A DNA stretch of 64,000 nt. It comes from Prosapia bicincta. Taxonomy: Eukaryota > Arthropoda > Insecta > Hemiptera > Cercopidae. Below are positions 24,156-32,516 of the stretch, piece after piece. The DNA lies in the NCBI GenBank assembly GCA_036971475.1, contig JBAIZL010000006.1, positions 135,255,731-135,319,730 on the forward strand, read 5' to 3'. The notes under the pieces were generated by a model that was not told the DNA's origin, made no database searches, and saw only the letters and a program-made list of their open reading frames with translations. Each line of letters starts with the position of its first letter. Position 1 is the stretch's first letter. Both the position numbers and the translations under genes were made by a program.

Positions 24156-27100
24156 ATGATCAAGATCCTCCAAGTGAACCTACAGCATAGCAGGGCGGCG
24201 AGTGCTGTCGTTTGTAGGATGCTGGACAGGGGAGAGGTGGACTTGGTGCTCATCCAGGAACCATGGATTTCTGGAGGAAAAATATGCGGGCTGGCGACAT
24301 CTGGAGGTAAGTTGTTGTATGATAAGGACTCCGGTGTTCCCAGGACGTGTATCCTGGTTAGGAGGGGGTTGTGTGCTTTTGTACTAACGAACTTCTGTTG
24401 CAGGGATTTGTTAGCAGTGACGGTGGAGCTGCGGGCGGAGGGGGGGATGAAGAGGCTGAACCTGGCCACGGCATATCTCCCCTTTGACTGCGCGGGGGCT
24501 CTGCCAACACAAGAGCTGAGGAGCCTGGTCGAGCACTGCGAGGCTGTGGATGAGGAGCTGCTGGTGGGGATGGATGCTAACTCCCATCACACTTCGTGGG
24601 GTAGTACAGGTACAAACACTAGAGGTGAGGAACTTTTAGCTTATCTTAGCTCTAAGAATCTACTAGTCCTAAATCAGGGGGAAGAGCCGACGTTTGTCAC
24701 TAGGGCCAGACAGGAGGTCCTGGACATTACGGTGGCATCGAACCAGATGGCTAGGTATGTACTAAATTGGCATGTGTCGGATGAACCATCTTCTTCTGAT
24801 CACAGACATATTAGGTATGATATCTCTCTAAATCCAGCCATGCTTCGCCCAACCAGGGATCCAAGAAGAACAGACTGGGACTCCTACAGGAGGGACCTGG
24901 GTGTTCGGATTGAGGAGGCTGGATTGGAGTATGGTGGGAGGAGAGAGCTAGAAGACTCTGCCACATTAGTTGGCGAGGCTATAATAGAATCCTTTACCGA
25001 TAACTGCCCTCTCAGTGAGGGGAGGAAAGTAGGGGATCCGTCATGGTGGAACAAGAAGCTAGCCAAACTTCGGAAGACCACCAGGAGACTCTTTAATAGA
25101 GCAAAAAAGAACGGGGAGTGGGACCTGTATAGGAAAACACTAACCGAATACAACAGGGCAATTAGAGAAGCGCGCAGGAAGTCCTGGAAGGAGTTTTGTC
25201 ATGAGATTGACAAAACTCGGGAAGGGGCACGACTGTATAAAGTGCTCTCTAAGGACCCAGTTAACCCGGTGGGGATGCTAAGAACCCCACTGGGAAATAT
25301 AACAAAAACGGCAGGGGAAACTGTGGAAGAATTAATCAGGACACATTTCCCTTCCAGTACCCTGAGGAAACTTGGGGGAGCAGACACTGAACCGGTTACC
25401 AAACTCTCCACAAGACGTGGTAAGAGGGAGGACTGGGAAGTGGCAAGGAGGATAGTAACTCCACAAAGGGTAAGATGGGCTATTGGCACTTTTAAACCCT
25501 ACAAATCTCCAGGTCCAGATGGGATCTATCCTGTGCTGCTGCAGCAGGGAATGGATATGCTGGTGCTGGTACTTACTAAATTATACAGGCTAAGCATTGC
25601 TCTAGGGCATGTGCCGGCAGCCTGGAAATCTAGTAAGGTGGTCTTTATACCTAAGCCCACCGGTAACCAATCGGAAGGGAAAGGATACAGACCTATCACA
25701 CTCATGTCCTTTGTTCTCAAGGGACTTGAAAAACTGGTTGATAGGCATATTAGGGGGGGTGCTTTGGCTATCAAACCACTGCATTGGAACCAGTATGCTT
25801 ACCAACCGGGGAAATCTTGCGAGGGAGCTCTCCATCAAGTGGTTGGTAGGATTGAGCAAATGATCGCTAAGAAAGGTTGTGCCATAGGTGCCTTCCTCGA
25901 CATTGAAGGGGCTTTCAATAACCCCTCAGTGGAGACGATGGTAAGTGGTGCAAGACGTCATGGAGTGGATGCGACCACTTGTGGTTGGATAAGTTCCATG
26001 TTAACAAACAGAAGCATTTCTGTAGAGGTGGCAGGGGAGGTCAGAAGGGCGGAGACAAGTCTGGGCTGTGCACAGGGGGGGGGGGTTCTCTCTCCTCTGT
26101 TGTGGTGCCTAGTGGTTGACAACCTTATTGAACTCCTGAATGAACAGGGGTACTTCTGTCTAGGATATGCGGACGACATAGTTGTCCTGATCCTGGGCAG
26201 ATTCCCTGATACAGTCCTTGAGGTAATCAGAAATCCTCTACGACTGATTGAAGAGTGGTGTAAAAAGGAGAACCTTAGGGTAAATCCAAAAAAGACTGCT
26301 CTCATTAACTTCACCAGACAGCGAAAAGATCTGACGACCAGGATGCCCCGCTTGTTTGGTGAATACCTTGAGTTTGTGGGGGAGGTGAAGTACCTGGGAG
26401 TTACTCTGGACAGGAAACTCACCTGGAATCCACATCTTGAGAGGACAGTTAACAGGGCCAAAAGGGCACTGATGACTGTGAGAAGAATGGTGGGTAAGAA
26501 ATGGGGACTGAAGCCATCAATGATGCACTGGATGTATCTGAGGGTGATAAGACCTATGATTACCTATGGAGCTCTGGTGTGGTGGACAAAGGCCAACCAG
26601 GCACAGACAAGAGCTAAACTGAGCTCTATCCAGAGATTGGCCTGTCTGTGCACACTGGGAGCGATGTCAACTACACCAGGTGCAGCAATGGAAGTAATGC
26701 TTAACCTCCCTCCCCTTGAGCTTGTCCTTAGGGGAGAGGCGAGGCTAGCGGCATGGAGATTGCGCAACTCGAGCAACTGGGCTAACCTCCCAGATGTCTC
26801 GGGACATATGAGTATCGAGTGCGTGGTCAAAGAACCCGTCTTGGAAATGGGCAGCGACCACATTACTCGAATGTTTGCACCTGACCAGGTCCACCAAACT
26901 GTGATGGAATGGTCAGGGACATTAACATCGGGAGCTCAGATCTGGTACACAGATGGCTCCAAGATGGACTTCGGCACTGGAGCGGGGGTGTATTGTAAAA
27001 ACCCAAGGGTAGAACTAGTTTTTTCCTTGGGGAGGCATACCTCTGTCTTTCAGGCCGAAGTATTTGCTATAAATGCCTGTCTGGGAGAGATAGCGAGAAG

Positions 27101-27773
27101 GGAAACACATGGGGCCCGGATTGCTATTTTCTCCGACAGTCAGGCAGCAATTAAGGCACTAAACGGACACGTGGTCACCTCGGCCATAGTCAGGGAGTGC
27201 CTAATTAACCTACAAGCTCTGGCAAGGCACAATCAAGTCAAGATTGGTTGGGTGCCAGGGCATAGGGGAATACTTGGAAATGAAGCCGCAGATGCGCTGG
27301 CCAGGGAGGGGTCCTCGACTCCCCTGATTGGACCGGAACCTGCGGTGGGTATTTCCAAATCCATGGTCAGGATGACAGTGCGAAGGTGGATGGCTGAAAG
27401 ACACTGTGAGCACTGGATCAGGGCCGAAGGGATGAGACACAGTAAGCTAACCCTTAGGAGACCTTCCTTGGGGCTGCAGAAGAGTCTCATCTATCTGTCT
27501 AGGCAGGAATTAAGGATAGCCACAGGACTACTCACGGGACACTGTGGACTAAGGAAACATTTGCATAAAATGGGTATCTACAAGGATGAACCAGTGTGCA
27601 GATTGTGCGGGCAGGAACAGGAGACTGCCACACACATTATTTACAGATGTGGAGTACTTGCTGAGAGGCGCTTCAACCTCTTTGGTGATGGAACGGCTTT
27701 GGTGGATGCTGAAGGTAAAACTCTAGTTAGGAAACTCCTAAACCTGGTAAGAGGGAAGGGGTTATTTGACTAG
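24156..27773 (+). CDS. LINE ORF2: endonuclease-reverse transcriptase-RNase H
   Basis: An intact 1205-residue frame. An AP-endonuclease-like domain opens it: LQVNLQHSRAA (Asn), LIQEPWISGG (Glu), LLVGMDANSHHTSWGS and SSSDHRHI at about residue 213. The RT has YKSPGPDGIYPVLLQ, AFLDIEGAFNN and GYADDIVVLI (catalytic Asp pair at about 671). RNase H has YTDGSKMDFGTGAG at about 930, FQAEVFAIN, IFSDSQAAI and GHRGILGNEAADALA. The C-terminal finger is CRLCGQEQETATHIIYRC at about 1148. EN plus RNase H points to the Loa/Outcast/I group rather than R1 or jockey proper; the exact clade is unresolved. Translation probably reinitiates after the ORF1 stop eight bases upstream. All catalytic residues seen are intact. 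Confidence 0.9.
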   Translation: MIKILQVNLQHSRAASAVVCRMLDRGEVDLVLIQEPWISGGKICGLATSGGKLLYDKDSGVPRTCILVRRGLCAFVLTNFCCRDLLAVTVELRAEGGMKRLNLATAYLPFDCAGALPTQELRSLVEHCEAVDEELLVGMDANSHHTSWGSTGTNTRGEELLAYLSSKNLLVLNQGEEPTFVTRARQEVLDITVASNQMARYVLNWHVSDEPSSSDHRHIRYDISLNPAMLRPTRDPRRTDWDSYRRDLGVRIEEAGLEYGGRRELEDSATLVGEAIIESFTDNCPLSEGRKVGDPSWWNKKLAKLRKTTRRLFNRAKKNGEWDLYRKTLTEYNRAIREARRKSWKEFCHEIDKTREGARLYKVLSKDPVNPVGMLRTPLGNITKTAGETVEELIRTHFPSSTLRKLGGADTEPVTKLSTRRGKREDWEVARRIVTPQRVRWAIGTFKPYKSPGPDGIYPVLLQQGMDMLVLVLTKLYRLSIALGHVPAAWKSSKVVFIPKPTGNQSEGKGYRPITLMSFVLKGLEKLVDRHIRGGALAIKPLHWNQYAYQPGKSCEGALHQVVGRIEQMIAKKGCAIGAFLDIEGAFNNPSVETMVSGARRHGVDATTCGWISSMLTNRSISVEVAGEVRRAETSLGCAQGGGVLSPLLWCLVVDNLIELLNEQGYFCLGYADDIVVLILGRFPDTVLEVIRNPLRLIEEWCKKENLRVNPKKTALINFTRQRKDLTTRMPRLFGEYLEFVGEVKYLGVTLDRKLTWNPHLERTVNRAKRALMTVRRMVGKKWGLKPSMMHWMYLRVIRPMITYGALVWWTKANQAQTRAKLSSIQRLACLCTLGAMSTTPGAAMEVMLNLPPLELVLRGEARLAAWRLRNSSNWANLPDVSGHMSIECVVKEPVLEMGSDHITRMFAPDQVHQTVMEWSGTLTSGAQIWYTDGSKMDFGTGAGVYCKNPRVELVFSLGRHTSVFQAEVFAINACLGEIARRETHGARIAIFSDSQAAIKALNGHVVTSAIVRECLINLQALARHNQVKIGWVPGHRGILGNEAADALAREGSSTPLIGPEPAVGISKSMVRMTVRRWMAERHCEHWIRAEGMRHSKLTLRRPSLGLQKSLIYLSRQELRIATGLLTGHCGLRKHLHKMGIYKDEPVCRLCGQEQETATHIIYRCGVLAERRFNLFGDGTALVDAEGKTLVRKLLNLVRGKGLFD

Positions 27774-27877
27774 ATCAGGGAGGTAAGTACAATATACCTT
27801 AAGGTAGCAGTGCTTCGGGCAATTCAAACCCGCTCCCAAGTTAAAAAAAAAAAAAAAAAAAAAAAAACTTCGTAAAA

Positions 27878-28052
27878 TCATATTTGGTACCTAAAGTAAA
27901 ATATAACTTATATTTTGAAGATGACTTTTATGAGAGATTCGCATCATGCATAGCTAAAAACTTTAAACAATCTGAACTAAATTTAGATAAGTGTAACATC
28001 AAGCTATTAGATCTAACTTCGGAAGAAGAAATGCTAGAAATAATAAATAATT
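27878..28052 (+). pseudogene. gypsy-type integrase N-terminus, part 2
   Basis: Directly past the LINE target duplication the frame continues through YLVPKVKYNLYFEDDFYERF, ELNLDKCNIKLLDL and SEEEMLEIINN to a TAA at 28050-28052. This matches the region just before the integrase HHCC finger. The rest of the element is absent, replaced by a PLE-1-type tail. Confidence 0.65.
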
Positions 28053-28355
28053 AACATTTGTTGATTCCATCTTCGCGTGAACTACTAGTAATCACTTACA
28101 CTTTTTAAAAAAATGTTTTAACTTGCCTATAGTAGCACTTACTTTGCTTGTTGAGGACGGCCGTTTCGAGAGATGTGTCCCTTTGTCAACTCAGACCGTA
28201 ACCGTAGTTACTTCAGTTTGGTAAAGGTAACTGGTAACCTTAACTACGGTTACGGTCTGAGTTGACAAAGGGACACATCTCCCGAAACGGCCGTCCTCAA
28301 CAAGCAAAGTAAGTGCTACTATAGGCAAGTTAAAACATTTTAAAAAGTGTAAGTG
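28053..28355. mobile_element. Head-to-head pair of PLE-1-type tails (hairpin b)
   Basis: Arms 28092-28210 and 28241-28355 are inverted copies separated by 30 bp. Each contains TTGACAAAGGGACACATCTC (or inverse) and the CGAAACGGCCGTCC core also present at both ends of PLE-1. The left copy extends out to AACATTTGTTGATTCCATCT, the PLE-1 3' end sequence. The right-hand copy carries a hammerhead-like fold (see 28252-28305). Confidence 0.85.
28252..28305 (+). ncRNA. Degenerate hammerhead-like motif in PLE-1 terminus
   Basis: The strand reads TGAG, then TTGACAA in place of the CUGANGA core. Then A-GGGA-CACATC-TCCC (stem II), GAA, the self-complementary ACGGCCGU (stem III), C, and CTCA, which pairs with TGAG (stem I). 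Topology and spacing fit a type I hammerhead, but core bases C3 and G8 are replaced (C3U, G8A). The same TTGACAA is seen in every PLE-1-type copy in the window. Self-cleavage is doubtful. Confidence 0.4.
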
Positions 28356-28700
28356 ATATATTTGTAGTTATGCAACACTGTTTTCTTGTATACACTTATC
28401 ACTTTCACTTATGTACTTAAACAAGAATCTTACTTGGTATTTATGCGAGCTAACTTTCAATGGCTGGCTGTGCCGTCATCCTGGGGCATACTCTGATACT
28501 CTGAGTCACCCATCCAAGTACTAACCACGCCCAATGTTGCTTGACTTCGGTGATCGGGCGAGAACCGGTATATTCAACATGGTATGGCCGTTGGCTGATA
28601 CTCTGAGTATGCCCGAGTATGACGGCACAGCCAGCCATTGAAAGTTAGCTCGCATAAATACCAAATAAGATTCTTGTTTAAGTACATAGGTGAAAGTGAT
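28356..28700 (-). mobile_element. 5S rRNA-derived element in inverted configuration
   Basis: A 5S-like core (28505-28595, minus) is flanked by inverted copies of one tail. The left arm is 28356-28504 and the right arm is 28596-28700. Both contain GGCACAGCCAGCCATTGAAA, GTTAGCTCGCATAAATACCA and AGATTCTTGTTTAAGTACAT. The same tail without the 5S part lies at 46318-46405, and diverged at 14700-15000. The right side runs into a short TA repeat. 5S-headed SINEs (SINE3 type) are known; the inverted layout resembles the PLE tail pairs instead. Confidence 0.75.
28505..28595 (-). pseudogene. 5S rRNA-like segment lacking the 3' end
   Basis: On the minus strand it begins GCCAACGGCCATACCATGTT. It continues through GGTTCTCGCCCGATCACCGA and the internal promoter region (box A-like GTCAAGCAACATTGGGC, then GTTAGTACTTGGATGGGTGA). 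This covers about 91 of the roughly 120 nt of an animal 5S rRNA. The last part of the molecule is missing, replaced by tail sequence, so it is not a functional rRNA gene. The pol III internal control region looks mostly present. Confidence 0.88.
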
Positions 28701-28714
28701 ATATATATATATAT

Positions 28715-28765
28715 GAAGTTCAGTGCAACGGAAAAACAATGGATAACGTAAAATATTTACGCTAT
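28715..28765 (+). mobile_element. PLE-3 tail end fragment
   Basis: GAAGTTCAGTGCAACGGAAA followed by AACAATGGATAACGTAAAAT matches the last 40 or so bases of the PLE-3 tail (16663-16700 and 2042-2092). It begins right after a short TA run. Confidence 0.75.
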
Positions 28766-28789
28766 ATATAATACGCTAATTTATATATA

Positions 28790-30249
28790 CATATACATAT
28801 GACAAAATCACAATATTAAGTGGCAAAGTAGAAATTGAAATTAGTTATTAAAATTATTTAATAAAATCAAAATAATGAATTCAAACTTGAAAAAACTATT
28901 AACATCAAGTGTCATTCACTTCAAGTAAAAAAAGATATTTGAACTTGAGTGGATAAATAAAAAAAAAAAATAAAAAAAATATTATCTTGATGAATGAAAA
29001 TTTGAACAAGGTAAGTAAATATATATAGGGAGAGTGTGAACTAATAGTATGAATTGAATGGAACTAGTATGATTTGCCAATAGAGCTGGTACAAAACCAG
29101 TATATAATATATATTTTTATTCATTACTCTACCATGAGTGTTGAACCATTTATACCACAAAGTTTTATCGTATAGCACACCAGAAATAACATGCCGTTTT
29201 CCCGGTTTTCAGACCTTTTTTAAATGTTGTGTAGATTCATTATGTTAAAAATCATTCATTTTCAAAGATTTTCATACATAGAGTCAATATGTTCTATGTA
29301 CTATAATCAGTTTTTTTGATCTTCCAGGTTTCCAAGCATATAGAGTCTTCAAAAAAAATCATGTATCTTTGAAACTCTCACACTTACCCCTTAGAAGTTA
29401 TCTACATACGTTGTAAATTTCAATTGTCTATACTGATAAAAACATTATTTTTAAAATTTTAGTCTATATTCGCTAAATATAGTTATATATTACTGTATTA
29501 TATATATTATTTACTGTATAGTTTATATAGTAGTGTGGCGGGTTACGACACTACCTGTTCTTTGTGACCTGTAATATTCAAAATTCAGTTATACCCATCT
29601 TTAAAAAAAACTGTATATCCATCTTTTTAAATTCTGCTTTTTAATTTTTGCCGTTGCCGTGGTGGCGCTCGGGGTAATTGTGTTTCATGGGTATAGAAGG
29701 GGTCTCCTTAAGCAGGTTGTGTACAATGTATTGGAGATGTGTAAGGGCATAGAGGTGGGTGCTGTGATGCCTACACTAACTTTTGTAAGAACACAAAAAT
29801 CAAGATCAATGATTTTTTCAATAAAACTATTTCGTGAATTGGGTAATGTTTAAACTAAATAGAAAACATTTACGTGAAAAAAATTTTTAAATTTTGTAGT
29901 CTATTACGTTTGGTGAAACTTAATTAATTAATTTTACATTAGTTTATGACTATCCGAACTATAATTTATTTTGTAAATTTGTAAAACCTTACCGAGTCAA
30001 AACGCTTCAAATACAGTATGTTGAAAGAAAATATCTAAAGTATTACAAAGTGTTATTCTTAAAATATACATAAATTGTATAATATTCATTGTCATTTTAT
30101 AACAATTTTATTCTTTAAAATAAAAAAAAAATCATTGGAAAGGTGAGACGCGATTTTCGGTATTGCTCATATATTAGAAAATTCTAGTCACGCTTATGTG
30201 TGCAGTTGTTTAAAATGTATGTTGTCTCTCTGCTATGTATGGTTTGTAC
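28790..30249. other. AT-rich spacer, no gene seen
   Basis: No coding or RNA feature was recognised. The small frame at 29659-29853 has no known motif. Confidence 0.45.
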
Positions 30250-31300
30250 CTTATTACACTTTTGCCAGTGGCGATTTGCCCAAAAGGGCTCTGGGGCACA
30301 GCCCTCCCAATTACAAAAATTAATTTTTAATTAATATTCTTTTATCTTAAATTAGGTTAAGAAGAGCTTAGAATTATTTAACAAATGTTTAAACCATAAA
30401 ATATTTAGCAGTTGACGCACGAAATTAGCCGCAAGCTCCGCGCGGGGCTCACAAGAGAGGGCCCCAGACTAGTGCATTGAGTGTGCATGGAATAAACTGA
30501 AACAGCCAAAACCGTGCGGTGACGTCACTCAACGCGCGTGTTACGGGTGGCCTGGGATGGAGTCCCGTCGTCTTGCGCATGCGCCGAGAAAGGACTAAAT
30601 ATGTGCTGATAATTCCGGCTGATTTAGGAAGCCGCATTGTAGGCTTATTTGTAATGTTCTCACAAATAAATGTTGGTGCGTTTGACTCAAAGTAAACAAA
30701 TCAAATTTTATATTTAATAATAATATGCGTTTATGAAACTACTCTTTTAAACTCATTTTAAAGAATAATATTTGTGTACTAGATAAGTATTGTTTTCATT
30801 TATAGATCCTTTGATGCGCATACACAGTGGCCTAATATACTCTTAAAAGTAAAACATGATTTACACTACTCGTTGAGTACTTGACGCTTTAGCAACCAAT
30901 AGGCGATCACTTAACTACCCAACCTTACAACATTTCGTAAATCACACCGTAATACGTCTATTAGTTATAGCAATGTTAATATATTAATCAGTAAGTATAA
31001 CTTAATAAAAGTTGTAGGTGCTTAGAATATAAAACGAGTTAAATGGGTATCAAATTTCAAAATTTTCTCCGCACCTCGTAAATCTGGGGAGACCCCTTGT
31101 CATGAGCCCCACCAATGTAATTGGGCAGGAGCCGCCACTGACTTTTGCTATTACTTTTTGTTATCTAAAGGTTGTTAAATTGTCACGATTTAATAACCTT
31201 TAGTTAACAAAAAGTCTGGTCGCAAGTAATAGTAAAAGCGTAATAAGTAATTAACAACTAGATCGTCATGAACAGCAACAAGATTTCGATATTGAAGTTG
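30250..31300. mobile_element. Hairpin-c relic, split by a hAT-type MITE
   Basis: The left arm is 30251-30265 plus 31149-31181 and the right arm is 31187-31238. They are inverted copies containing CTAAAGGTTGTTAA / TTAACAACCTTTAG-type sequence with almost no spacer. The right copy continues through GTCTGGTCGCAAGTAATAGT and GCAACAAGATTTCGATATT. The same unit, without the MITE, lies at 36546-36800. Confidence 0.75.
30266..31140. mobile_element. Non-autonomous hAT-type element, 875 bp
   Basis: It starts CAGTGGCGATTTGCCC and ends GGGCAGGAGCCGCCACTG, so the terminal inverted repeat is CAGTGGCG(G). It is flanked by the exact 8-bp duplication ACTTTTGC (30258-30265 and 31141-31148). Eight-base duplications and CAGTGGC-type ends are typical of hAT elements. 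There is no ORF. An internal stretch (30430-30650) is rich in CpG, unlike everything around it. Confidence 0.9.
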
Positions 31301-31527
31301 CTTGATGTAATCATCTCAAATTCACTGATTAAACTAATTATAAAAATACTTAACTAAGTGTATACGTAATTGCTTACTTGCTGACGCGTTTCAAAACATT
31401 CGTTCCTATTTATTTCGATATTGTTTGTATATTTCAGATTTTTTTTTTTTTGTAGTGGTTAGTTTTATTAATCCGATAATTAATAATTTAATAATCGTGG
31501 TTAGATTAATAAGATTCACCGAACGAA

Positions 31528-31551
31528 ATGGACTACAAAATTCAAGAAGTG
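31528..31551 (+). CDS. GOLGA7: Candidate first coding exon of GOLGA7 homologue
   Basis: ATGGACTACAAAATTCAAGA followed by AGTG encodes MDYKIQEV. It is followed by a plausible donor (GTTAGT) and preceded by AACGAA (purine at -3, G at +4). It ends in phase 0, matching the phase-0 acceptor at 36958. The N-terminus of this family is poorly conserved, so there is no similarity to confirm it. Another exon between this point and 36958, or a start in the next exon, is possible. Confidence 0.35.
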
Positions 31552-31899
31552 GTTAGTTTGTTGCTATGGTTTAGTTCGTGTGAAATGTCATGTTTCCATT
31601 AACTTGAATAAAAATTAGCTACCAAAAAATGGAATTAAAAAAAAATGTCTACATAAATAGCACAAAAAAAAACATCGTGTTAGGTGTAAGTAAAATCACA
31701 TCTAATGGTTATCAGTTTCTATAGAACAAACAACCAGAAATCTCACTTCCAGAAACAAATATACAAAACATACATATACTAATTTCATAATATAACAATT
31801 TTATACAAAAATGACAATTCATATGACAAAACCTTCATATAATAGTTCAGGAACATTGTATTCATCATGAATTATTCCATACAATTAATTCTCTCTCAT

Positions 31900-32500
31900 G
31901 AGCAATTTTTTGATTACATATTCTAAATTACTATCTGTGACAGTGAAAATATATACCTGTAGATTGTATAGATGTGTTTTGTATTCTTGTAATTGTAATT
32001 TGTATTTATTTATTTATCAGTTATTTCTGAATTGGAAGAAATTGTTACTGTTTGGATTGAGTCGGAACTTTAATGCACATGAAGTTCATTTTCAGTTGTT
32101 ATCGGCTTGTACTGTTTTTTTTTAATGTTTCATTTATCATTTTATTGTTTATTGCACAGTGAGTTTATAATCTGAAATAAAATTTTTCAGGAATTCAAAT
32201 CAAGTAACAAATAGAATATATTAAAGACTGTTGTATTTTTAAATTCTTCTATGAAAGCTGGAAAAACTATGGTAAGTAATAAATTAGGTTATGGTTGTAA
32301 TCTAATGTAAATGTATTTATCCAACACGTCACTGATATTGCAAAATCGCATTATAGCTGGCAATATAGAAAGTGTTGAGAAACACTGGAAAATACAATAC
32401 TTGTCATTGAACTTGAAAAATCAAATTTTTTAAATATAAGAAAATAATTTTATAACCCACCCACATACAGATTTGGCAGGGAAAGTTGCTGATTTGAATG
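31900..32500. other. AT-rich, no gene seen (within candidate intron)
   Basis: Nothing was recognised. The frame at 31898-32125 is AT-rich and has no motif. Confidence 0.4.
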
Positions 32501-32516
32501 GTGAATAAAACAAAAA

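Larger units (their letters stand above)
23337..27865 (+). mobile_element. LINE (EN-RT-RNase H) with poly(A) and 12-bp target duplication
   Basis: It starts CCCGGCAAGCTGGCCTGAGC and ends in an A-run of more than 20 bases. AACTTCGTAAAA flanks it on both sides (23325-23336 and 27866-27877), inside gypsy pol. Its much higher GC content, long intact ORF2 and perfect target duplication indicate a young insertion. A 5' UTR of about 450 bp suggests it is complete at the 5' end. Confidence 0.92.
18002..28052 (+). mobile_element. gypsy/17.6-type LTR retrotransposon, decayed, 3' part missing
   Basis: The order is: candidate 5' LTR, primer-binding site, gag, protease, RT, RNase H, and the first part of integrase. 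Two younger elements sit inside it: a Merlin transposon (18744-20056) and a LINE (23337-27865). After the LINE, the open frame resumes exactly past the target duplication and runs to NN-stop at 28052. There the gypsy sequence gives way to PLE-1-type tail DNA, so most of integrase and the 3' LTR are lost. Many stops and frameshifts mark it as old. It is described as found and not reconstructed. Confidence 0.85.

Noticed and set aside
26066..26090. G-run in LINE ORF2 as a frameshift
   Set aside because: The frame stays open on both sides and the protein keeps the expected RT motifs, so the run length is consistent with an intact ORF.
24104..27490. Several antisense and alternative-frame ORFs within the LINE
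   Set aside because: They are shadows of the GC-rich ORF2 on the other strand or in other frames and have no recognisable motifs.
28505..28595. Functional 5S rRNA gene
   Set aside because: The 3' quarter is missing and replaced by a repeated tail. It is embedded in an inverted repeat.
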